From assembly GCA_027017165.1 (NCBI GenBank), contig JALURF010000058.1:1-5191 (forward strand): 5,191 bases of DNA, in the 5' to 3' direction. Source of the stretch: Thermofilaceae archaeon. Lineage in GTDB: Archaea; Thermoproteota; Thermoprotei; Thermofilales; B69-G16. Shown here piece after piece: positions 1 through 5,191 of the stretch. Position 1 is the stretch's first letter. The number at the start of each line of letters is the position of its first letter. A program made the translations under genes and the position numbers. The notes beneath the pieces were generated by a model. It ran no database searches and was not told the origin of the DNA. It worked only from the letters and a program-made list of their open reading frames with translations.

Positions 1-582
1 TCGGGGTTTTGGCATTACTATGGTTCCGTCTTTCCCGGAGAGCTGGAGGGTTTCTCCTTTTAGGTATAGGATCGCCACATATGCCGCCGTGACGGCGTCT
101 AATTCATCGGCTGAAGCTTTTTCTCTTATCCCCTTTATCCCCAGTTTTAGCAGTCCGTTTCGGAGCGTTTTTACGCCTTTCGATTTCCTGGGTATTCCGA
201 GGAGGTCTTGAGCGCCCCCGGGGTATACTTCTATCACTTTGTAGCCCATTTTCTCTATTTTATCTTTGAGTTTTATCCCTCTCTCGGTGAGTTTTCTCAT
301 CGGCCCTAGGGTTACGGGGAAGAATTTTATGCCCATCTCTAACAGTTTTCTATCGCACTCCCTCAAGTGCACGTTTTCCCTACGTTTTAGGCTTTTTCTG
401 CCGTGGGGGAGGGTGAGAGGGGCGTCTATAGCCACTATTTGGGGTTTTATTTCTTCAATTACTTTGAGTATTTCTTCGTCGGTGTGCACTATGAAAGTCT
501 CGGCGTTTAACTGGTCGTCCATTACGCATATCCCGGTATTCCTCTTCTCGCTTCCAGCCAAGTCGACTCCTAATACGAGCAT
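1..582 (-). CDS. DUF429 family protein, predicted RNase H-like nuclease (partial, 3' end outside window)
   Basis: Reading the minus strand from an ATG at 582 gives 194 codons with no stop, so the C-terminus lies beyond base 1. Visible motifs fit the DUF429 family (COG2410-like): the opening LGVDLAG with D7, AIDAPLTLPHG with D53, RECDRKLLEMGIKFFPV at 74-90, EVYPGGAQ with E118, and ADELDAVTAAYVA with E160 and D162. These acidic residues are spaced as expected for an RNase H-like metal site; nuclease activity is a family prediction and no defined substrate is known to me. The start lies 5 bases after the argS stop (TGA at 590-588), so the gene is probably co-transcribed and translationally coupled with argS. 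A purine-rich GAGGGG sits immediately before the ATG. An in-frame GTG at 591-589 overlapping the argS stop is an alternative start adding three residues; I prefer the ATG because family members begin only a few residues before the DLAG strand. Family assignment is fairly sure; function is not. Confidence 0.85.
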   Translation of the reverse strand, partial: MLVLGVDLAGSEKRNTGICVMDDQLNAETFIVHTDEEILKVIEEIKPQIVAIDAPLTLPHGRKSLKRRENVHLRECDRKLLEMGIKFFPVTLGPMRKLTERGIKLKDKIEKMGYKVIEVYPGGAQDLLGIPRKSKGVKTLRNGLLKLGIKGIREKASADELDAVTAAYVAILYLKGETLQLSGKDGTIVMPKPR

Positions 583-587
583 GCCCC

Positions 588-2258
588 TCACATTTGCTCT
601 GGCTCGGGTATCAATAAGAGGTAAAGTGCTTTCTTCATGGTGTTGTAGAAGGCTTTTACCAGTAGTAGCCTTAACACCTGTTTTTCAGGAGGGCTCCTCA
701 GTACGGGGCATTTCTCGTAGAATTTATTGAAGATATCCGCTAGGGAGAAGGCGTATTTCGCGAGGAGATGGGGGCGCATTTTCTCGGCCGCTTGTAGTAC
801 CGCGAGGGGGAACCTGGCTATGGCTTTCACTAATTCCCACTCGTAGCTGTTTACCGTGAAGTTTTCGGAGAGCTCGTTGGGCTCGACGCCGGCTTTTTCA
901 AGTATTTTCTTAGCTCTGGTCAGTGAGTACTGTAGGTAGGGGCCGGTCTCCCCCTCGAATGATAGTATTTTCTCCCATTTGAACACTATATCTTTCTCCG
1001 GTTCGCTCTTTAGTATAGCGTAGGCTACGGCGGCTACGCCTATTTTAAGCGCGTCTTCGGGCCTGTCCTCGTTCCAGCGCTTTTTAATCTCCTCTCTAGC
1101 CAAGTTTACGGCGCGCTCGAGGACTTCTTCGGCGAAGATAACTCTTCCCTTCCTCGTGGACATTTTGCCCTCAGGGAGTCTTAGATGGCCGAAGGAGAGG
1201 TGGTATAGATTTCCGCAGGGGAGCCCCATGAGCTCGGCTATTTTGAATAATTGTTTGAAGTGGAGCGCTTGCTCTCTGCCGACCACGTATATCGCCTTGT
1301 GGAAGCGGTATTTCTTACACCTGTCTACGAGCGCGGCTAAATCGCGAGAAAGGTAGAGCGTTGTCCCGTCGCTTTTAAGGAGGACTGGATGGTTTAAACC
1401 CCACTTTTCCAAGTCCGCTATTACGGCGTTTTTCTTTTCCCCTTTTTCTCCGATTTTCGCTATCTCCTTTTCGAGCAGCTCCTCGGCCAGTTTTTTAGCT
1501 TCTTCTATGTAGAAGCTTTCACCGGATATTTCGTCGAAGTTTATGCCGAATAGGTCGTAGACTTTTTTAAAACCTTCAATACTTAGCGTCCTGAATTTCT
1601 CCCATAGCTTTACGTGCTCCTCCTCTCCCTCCTCCAACCTCCTGTATTCCTCTTTTGCAGCTTCTTCCAGCTCCGGCCGTTTCTCCGCCTCGGCGTGGAA
1701 TTTCACGTACAGTCTAAATAGTTCCTTTATCGGCTCTTTTTCTAATGCTCTAAGGTTTACCCATTTCTTATAGGCGTAGATTAGCTTGCCGAACTGTGTT
1801 CCCACGTCTCCTAGATAGTTTATCCCTACTACTCTATATCCTAACAGAGAGTATATCCTGTGAAGGGCCCCTCCGAGGATAGTGCTTCTTAAATGGCCTA
1901 CGTGCATGGGCCTGGCCACGTTGGGCGATGAATAATCGATTACTATGGTTTTGCCCTTCCCCAGGTCTCTGGCTCCGTAGTCCTCGCGGAGCGCCTCGCC
2001 TAACACGGTTTTCGTGAAGAGGAGTCTTTTGAGAAAAACGTTTACGTAACCTTTTACGATTTGGATTGAGGATATCCAGGGGGATTTCTCGATTTCTCTT
2101 TTGATTTTCTCGGCTATTCTTTCAGGAGAGGTTTTTTCTATTTTTGCCAGTTTAAAAGCCGCACTCGTGGTTAAATCTCCCAGTTCGCTCTTCGGGGATT
2201 CGTAGAATACTATCTCGCCTTTAGATAGCTCGTCGATGACCCTCTCCAACGCGTACAT
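588..2258 (-). CDS. argS: Arginyl-tRNA synthetase (class I, archaeal type)
   Basis: This 556-residue cytoplasmic enzyme charges tRNA-Arg with arginine using ATP. The N-terminal Add-1-like tRNA-binding domain covers about residues 1-80 (ELGDLTTSAAFKLAK, then VKGYVNVFL). The class I catalytic core follows: SPNVARPMHVGHLRSTI carries the HIGH signature as HVGH at 119-122, NYLGDVGTQFGKLI lies at 147-160, and the KMSKS loop appears as KMSTRKG at 365-371, the usual form in archaeal ArgRS. GETGPYLQYSLTRAKKIL at 436-453 opens the C-terminal DALR anticodon-binding domain, which ends normally in LLLIPEPEQM. The protein is complete but shorter than many archaeal ArgRS, which are often above 600 residues; part of this is a trimmed first helix. 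The ATG at 2258 is supported by a TATA box about 32 bases upstream, which predicts a nearly leaderless mRNA, so no Shine-Dalgarno is needed. A DUF429 gene follows after 5 bases. Confidence 0.97.
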   Translation of the reverse strand: MYALERVIDELSKGEIVFYESPKSELGDLTTSAAFKLAKIEKTSPERIAEKIKREIEKSPWISSIQIVKGYVNVFLKRLLFTKTVLGEALREDYGARDLGKGKTIVIDYSSPNVARPMHVGHLRSTILGGALHRIYSLLGYRVVGINYLGDVGTQFGKLIYAYKKWVNLRALEKEPIKELFRLYVKFHAEAEKRPELEEAAKEEYRRLEEGEEEHVKLWEKFRTLSIEGFKKVYDLFGINFDEISGESFYIEEAKKLAEELLEKEIAKIGEKGEKKNAVIADLEKWGLNHPVLLKSDGTTLYLSRDLAALVDRCKKYRFHKAIYVVGREQALHFKQLFKIAELMGLPCGNLYHLSFGHLRLPEGKMSTRKGRVIFAEEVLERAVNLAREEIKKRWNEDRPEDALKIGVAAVAYAILKSEPEKDIVFKWEKILSFEGETGPYLQYSLTRAKKILEKAGVEPNELSENFTVNSYEWELVKAIARFPLAVLQAAEKMRPHLLAKYAFSLADIFNKFYEKCPVLRSPPEKQVLRLLLVKAFYNTMKKALYLLLIPEPEQM

Positions 2259-2284
2259 GTTAGCGCCTGTTTATAGGTGGGGTT

Positions 2285-2295
2285 GTTTTTAAAAG
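2285..2295 (-). promoter_or_regulatory. Probable TATA box of the argS-DUF429 operon
   Basis: On the minus strand this reads CTTTTAAAAAC, an archaeal TATA-like element. Its centre is about 32 bases before the argS ATG, so a start 24-26 bases downstream would give a leader of roughly 6-8 bases or less, as is common in Thermoproteota. It starts only 6 bases after the D box of the candidate sRNA, so the two units are packed in tandem. The assignment rests on position and composition only. Confidence 0.6.
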
Positions 2296-2300
2296 TTATG

Positions 2301-2350
2301 TCAGGCCGGAAACCTTTTCTTCACGGGTCCGAGCTGCAATGGGTCATCAT
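2301..2350 (-). ncRNA. Candidate C/D box guide sRNA (2'-O-methylation guide)
   Basis: Minus-strand reading shows all four boxes in archaeal order and spacing. The C box ATGATGA (2350-2344, perfect RUGAUGA) is followed by a 12-base guide CCCATTGCAGCT (2343-2332). D' is CGGA (2331-2328, one change from CUGA), then a 3-base spacer, then C' GTGAAGA (2324-2318, one change). A 13-base guide AAAGGTTTCCGGC (2317-2305) leads to the D box CTGA (2304-2301, perfect). The core is 50 bases, matching the compact size of archaeal sRNAs that assemble with L7Ae, Nop5 and fibrillarin. A TATA-like element centred near 2377 would place the start just before the C box. The D' guide, continued into CG, is complementary to CGAGCTGCAATGG, which I recall from crenarchaeal 16S rRNA (3' major domain, near E. 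coli position 1230); this needs an alignment. I recognise no target for the D guide. No convincing terminal stem is seen, which is not unusual in archaeal C/D RNAs. A chance match cannot be excluded without expression or conservation data. Confidence 0.68.
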
Positions 2351-2369
2351 CCAATATAGTAACTGCTGT

Positions 2370-2382
2370 GAGTTATTTAAGT
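2370..2382 (-). promoter_or_regulatory. Possible TATA box for the candidate C/D box sRNA
   Basis: The minus strand reads ACTTAAATAACTC, preceded by an A-rich AAAAGA that could serve as a BRE. The CTTAAATA core is centred about 25 bases before the C box, so initiation would fall at about 2351-2352, right at the expected 5' end of the sRNA. The element lies in one arm of an AT-only inverted repeat, so it could instead be part of a termination or operator signal. Confidence 0.45.
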
Positions 2383-2394
2383 TCTTTTAAATAA
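2373..2394. repeat. AT-only inverted repeat (8-base arms, 6-base loop)
   Basis: The plus strand reads TTATTTAA at 2373-2380 and its exact reverse complement TTAAATAA at 2387-2394, separated by GTTCTT. It begins 19 bases after the ABC ATPase stop codon. A stem of only A-T pairs is weak, so a structural RNA role is unlikely at high temperature. Each arm resembles a TATA box. It may mark the promoter of the downstream sRNA, a binding site for a dimeric regulator, or the 3' boundary of the transporter operon. No clear poly-T terminator follows on the minus strand. Confidence 0.5.
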
Positions 2395-2413
2395 GTTTAA
2401 GCCAGTTAGCGAT

Positions 2414-3496
2414 TTACTCGGGGAGGGCTATAGTCTTGCCCAGTTTTAAGTGGACGTAAACTTCCTCTCCCTCGCTGTAATAAGTTTCCGGTGGTGCTTG
2501 TATTCTGAGTTCAATGTCATCGACTACTACCCAGTAGTAGGTTATGCTGCCGAGGTATACTCTATGCTTTATTTTTGCCTTAAAGCTATTTTCCGCAGGC
2601 GGATTTGTCCTATACATTAAGATATCCTCCGGCCTTATCAGTATAAACGCTCTATCTCCCACTTTCAGCCTTGGAGACAGCTCACAGAGGATTTTCTCGC
2701 CGAAATCCGTTGTTACGAATCCCTTAAGCCCCTCAACTATCGCCTCAACTCTACCGGGTATAAAATTGGATACTCCGATGAAATCGGCTACAAAGATGTT
2801 CGCGGGTTTTCTGTAAATTTCTTCAGGTTTGCCTATTTGCATGATCCTGCCTTTATTCATAACAACTATATTATCGCTGATAACCATGGCTTCTGCTTGA
2901 TCATGTGTAACGTATACCGCGGTTATGCCCACTTTCTTCACCAGACTTCTAATTTCGAATCTCATTCTTTCCCTCAGTTTAGCATCGAGGTTGCTCAATG
3001 GTTCATCCAATAAGAGAACTCTAGGGTGCATTACGAGAGCCCGCGCTAGAGCTACCCTTTGTTGTTGTCCACCACTTAGCTGTGTTGGATATCGGTTCTC
3101 CAATCCTCTAAGCCCGACTAGCTCCAACACTTCTTTAACTCTCTCCTCTATCTCGCTTCTCGGAAGCCTTAAGAGTTTTAATCCGTAAGCAACGTTATCA
3201 AATACTTTCATATGGGGCCATACGGCGTAGTTCTGGAAAACCATTCCTATACCCCTCTTAGAGGGAGGTATGAATATTTTCTTTTCAACTGATGTCACTG
3301 TTTTACCGGCTATGGATATCTCCCCCTCTTCGGGTATTTCTAAACCCGCTATACAGCGTAATGTAGTGGTTTTCCCGCAACCACTTGGACCTAAAAGAGT
3401 TACCAGCTCTCCTCTACTGATATCCAAGTCTATATGATCGACGGCTACCACATCTCCGAATTTTTTCGTTAAATTCCTAACCTGTATAAATGCCAT
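2414..3496 (-). CDS. ABC transporter ATP-binding protein (Fe3+/polyamine/thiamine importer type, FbpC/PotA-like)
   Basis: This 360-residue cytoplasmic ATPase powers the importer whose permease is encoded just upstream. All nucleotide-binding motifs are intact: Walker A GPSGCGKT at 36-43, Q-loop FQNYAVWPHM with Q88, signature LSGGQQQR at 140-147, Walker B VLLLDEP at 160-166 with catalytic E165, D-loop SNLD at 168-171, and H-loop H198 in YVTHDQAEA. After about residue 240 comes a TOBE-like C-terminal region (FIGVSNFIPGRV, ILIRPEDI, YLGSITYYWVVV) typical of the FbpC, PotA and CysA group, which often has a regulatory or structural role. One fused permease has two EAA loops, so two copies of this ATPase should dock on it. 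The ATG at 3496 is supported by GGAGG 9 bases upstream and by alignment of the start MAFIQVRNLTKKFG with family N-termini. The permease stop is 13 bases upstream, so the genes form an operon. The ATPase alone does not reveal the substrate. Confidence 0.93.
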   Translation of the reverse strand: MAFIQVRNLTKKFGDVVAVDHIDLDISRGELVTLLGPSGCGKTTTLRCIAGLEIPEEGEISIAGKTVTSVEKKIFIPPSKRGIGMVFQNYAVWPHMKVFDNVAYGLKLLRLPRSEIEERVKEVLELVGLRGLENRYPTQLSGGQQQRVALARALVMHPRVLLLDEPLSNLDAKLRERMRFEIRSLVKKVGITAVYVTHDQAEAMVISDNIVVMNKGRIMQIGKPEEIYRKPANIFVADFIGVSNFIPGRVEAIVEGLKGFVTTDFGEKILCELSPRLKVGDRAFILIRPEDILMYRTNPPAENSFKAKIKHRVYLGSITYYWVVVDDIELRIQAPPETYYSEGEEVYVHLKLGKTIALPE

Positions 3497-3505
3497 ACCG
3501 ACCAG

Positions 3506-3510
3506 CCTCC
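3506..3510 (-). promoter_or_regulatory. Shine-Dalgarno site of the ABC ATPase gene
   Basis: The minus strand reads GGAGG directly after the permease stop codon TAG (3512-3510, sharing one base) and 9 bases before the ATPase ATG. It supports that start and fits an internal operon gene that is translated with a Shine-Dalgarno, in contrast to the apparently leaderless argS. Confidence 0.7.
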
Positions 3511-5191
3511 TACGCGGCTGAAAATGCTCCGCCTAATACTCTTTGACCTAGCCTACTTATAATCATTAGGAGAGAAAACGTGATTACAATCATTAAGAAA
3601 GCAAGTGCCGCCGGTACTCCGAATTCAGTACCTCTATGCCATTGATAGAAAATCCCTATCGGCATAGTCTGCCAGCCTGGCTTATATAGGAAAATTGTAG
3701 ATGAGATTTCCTGCATAGCCATTATGAAGAACATTACCATTCCCGCGAATACTCCTTTTAATATTAAAGGCATTGAGATTGTGAAGAAGACTCTGAGCTT
3801 TGACGCGCCTATGGCTTCAGCCGCCTCTTCTAGAGTTTTATCCAACTGTAGAAACGATGCGTATGCCGATCTTATAAAGTACGGAAGTCTTCTAACACAT
3901 AAGGCTAGCGGCATTACTATCCATTCCCGTGCCAGGCTAAACCCCAGGAGCGGCAATTCCGACCCATAACCTATCAAATAGCCCACCCCTACTATTATTC
4001 CCGGAATTGCGAGTATCATTGTGAATAGACTATCAAGGAGGTCCTTACCTGGTATAGTGGATCTGGCGACTATGTAAGCTACTCCAATTCCCACCGGAAT
4101 TCCCATTAGAAGCGCTACTCCGCTGAAGACGAACGTGTTCCTGATGTACATGGGCAGCTCTATGAATAACATTCGTATATTTTCAAGCGTCCAGTATTCG
4201 GGGAATGGAGTCAGTATCCATCTTCTCGAAAAAGCGGCCATTGTGATCACGAGGGGAGATATCAATATTAGGGAAGATACCACTATGACGTATAAGTATG
4301 CAAGCGCTTTTTTCCATCCGCTTATTGGAATTATTCTCCCCTCAGCCGTAGTACCTTTAGATAAAGCTGCATAGCTCTTCATCTCCACATACTTTCTAGC
4401 TAATAATAGCGCGACGATACACGTGGTAGCGGCGAGAACCGTAGCGATAATTCCCATGTATTTACGCTTTATATCTGTGAAATGGTAGGCTATGTTTATA
4501 TAGGCTACTGTTGCGAGAAAATCGGTTTGTCCGAGTATTATTGGCGTAAGCCAGTCAGCCATGGTGAAGATAAACACCAGAAATGCCCCGGCTGCGTAAT
4601 TTGGAAGCGTTAAGGGAAGGGTTACCGTTAGCGTTCTCCACAAACCAGAAGCCCCGGCTACTTCTGCTGCTTCTTCAAATGAGGGGTCTATTTGAGTTAT
4701 ACCTGCTGCGACGTTGAGAACTATGAAGGGTAGTAAGTGAATAGTTTCGACGAATATTATACCGTGAAGCCCGTAAATGAAGTTTATTGGCTCGCTTATT
4801 AAACCGAATTCCTGTAATAAAAGATTTATGGTCCCGTATTTCCCAAGGAATATAACGAAAGCAAAAGCTCCCACGTAGGGGGGCAAGAGAATGGGAAGTA
4901 AGGTTAATGCAGTGAAGACCGTTTTCCCCTTTAGCCTATACCTTGCTAAAATATAGGCTAGTGGTATTCCTATTAAAGAAGTTGTAATAACGGTTAACGT
5001 GCCTAAGAGCAAGCTGTTCTTAAAACAGCGATAGTAGTAGGGATCAGTTAGGAAAGTAATATAGTTATCTAAACCATATTGATTTGTTCCTGGAATTCTA
5101 AAACTCTCCAAATATACGATGCCAATCGGATAGAGCGTGAAGAGAAGCACGAATATCCATAAAGCCGCGAAGAGCCCTGCTTCTCCTAAGC
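3510..5191 (-). CDS. ABC transporter permease, fused two-domain Fe3+/thiamine type (FbpB/ThiP-like), 5' end outside window
   Basis: The frame is open to the right edge, giving 559 visible residues. The first in-frame candidate start, a GTG at 5150, falls inside the first membrane helix (ALWIFVLLFTLYPIGIVYLESF), so the true start lies beyond the window. The protein is an integral membrane channel with about 12 hydrophobic segments in two homologous BPD_transp_1 halves. Each half carries a cytoplasmic EAA loop that contacts the ATPase: EEAAEVAGAS at about 172-181 and EEAAEAIGAS at about 454-463, counted from the first visible codon, each followed by the conserved proline of the coupling helix. 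A polar linker near 266-293 joins the halves. The segment LYKPGWQTMPIGIFYQWHRG near 501-520, ahead of the last helix, resembles FbpB/ThiP-family second domains. This fused layout is known for ferric iron, thiamine and some phosphonate importers, so the substrate stays open; iron is the default database label. The ATPase gene follows 13 bases downstream. A periplasmic-type binding protein would be expected upstream, off the window. Confidence 0.92.
   Translation of the reverse strand, partial: LGEAGLFAALWIFVLLFTLYPIGIVYLESFRIPGTNQYGLDNYITFLTDPYYYRCFKNSLLLGTLTVITTSLIGIPLAYILARYRLKGKTVFTALTLLPILLPPYVGAFAFVIFLGKYGTINLLLQEFGLISEPINFIYGLHGIIFVETIHLLPFIVLNVAAGITQIDPSFEEAAEVAGASGLWRTLTVTLPLTLPNYAAGAFLVFIFTMADWLTPIILGQTDFLATVAYINIAYHFTDIKRKYMGIIATVLAATTCIVALLLARKYVEMKSYAALSKGTTAEGRIIPISGWKKALAYLYVIVVSSLILISPLVITMAAFSRRWILTPFPEYWTLENIRMLFIELPMYIRNTFVFSGVALLMGIPVGIGVAYIVARSTIPGKDLLDSLFTMILAIPGIIVGVGYLIGYGSELPLLGFSLAREWIVMPLALCVRRLPYFIRSAYASFLQLDKTLEEAAEAIGASKLRVFFTISMPLILKGVFAGMVMFFIMAMQEISSTIFLYKPGWQTMPIGIFYQWHRGTEFGVPAALAFLMIVITFSLLMIISRLGQRVLGGAFSAA

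Noticed and set aside
266..730. Plus-strand open frame of 154 codons
   Set aside because: It lies opposite both the argS 3' end and the DUF429 gene, shows no family motif, and its serine- and phenylalanine-rich composition is typical of the reverse of a coding strand.
1156..1356. Plus-strand 66-codon open frame inside argS
   Set aside because: It is fully opposite the argS catalytic core, including the KMSTRKG region, with no promoter or motif of its own.
2270..2276. CTATAAA (minus strand) as the argS TATA box
   Set aside because: Its centre is only about 15 bases before the ATG, which would place the transcript start inside the coding region. CTTTTAAAA further upstream is at a workable distance.
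2384..2395. CTTATTTAAAAG (minus strand) as the sRNA TATA box
   Set aside because: It is a good TATA-like match, but it would start transcription about 12-15 bases before the C box. The neighbouring CTTAAATA puts the start at the C box and is preferred, though this one remains possible.
2259..2413. tRNA gene or small protein gene in the intergenic gap
   Set aside because: No cloverleaf arms or T-loop consensus were seen, and no small open frame with a plausible start signal stands out.
2544..3188. Two plus-strand open frames opposite the ABC ATPase
   Set aside because: They are antisense shadows of a well-conserved ATPase and have no recognisable domain.
3724..4374. Two plus-strand open frames opposite the permease
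   Set aside because: They are shadows of the permease reading frame with no supporting signals.
3510..5150. GTG at 5150 as the true start of the permease
   Set aside because: The frame stays open to 5191, and the added residues LGEAGLFAALWIF complete the first membrane helix. A start at 5150 would cut that helix.

Overview
The window is archaeal, most likely from a (hyper)thermophilic Thermoproteota (crenarchaeal) genome. The signs are an archaeal-type arginyl-tRNA synthetase with a KMSTRKG loop, TATA-box promoters placed for near-leaderless transcripts, frequent ATA, AGG and AGA codons, and a compact intergenic sequence that looks like an archaeal C/D box guide RNA. The species cannot be fixed from the sequence alone. 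All supported genes lie on the minus strand, so the biological order runs from high to low coordinates.

From 5191 down to 2414 is the downstream part of an ABC importer operon. It holds a fused two-domain permease of the Fe3+/thiamine (FbpB/ThiP) type, whose N-terminus lies beyond the window edge. After 13 bases comes its ATPase (FbpC/PotA type with a C-terminal TOBE region). A substrate-binding protein is not in view and would be expected beyond position 5191.

The 155-base gap from 2259 to 2413 is the most interesting part. On the minus strand it carries, in order, an AT-only inverted repeat containing TATA-like elements, a 50-base segment with properly spaced C, D', C' and D boxes (a probable 2'-O-methylation guide sRNA), and a TATA box for argS. 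The guide before D' appears, from memory, to be complementary to a conserved stretch of crenarchaeal 16S rRNA.

From 2258 down to the left edge is a translation-related pair: argS (arginyl-tRNA synthetase, complete) and, starting 5 bases after its stop codon, a DUF429-family protein predicted to have an RNase H-like fold. The DUF429 gene runs off the left edge without a stop. These two are probably co-transcribed from the argS promoter.
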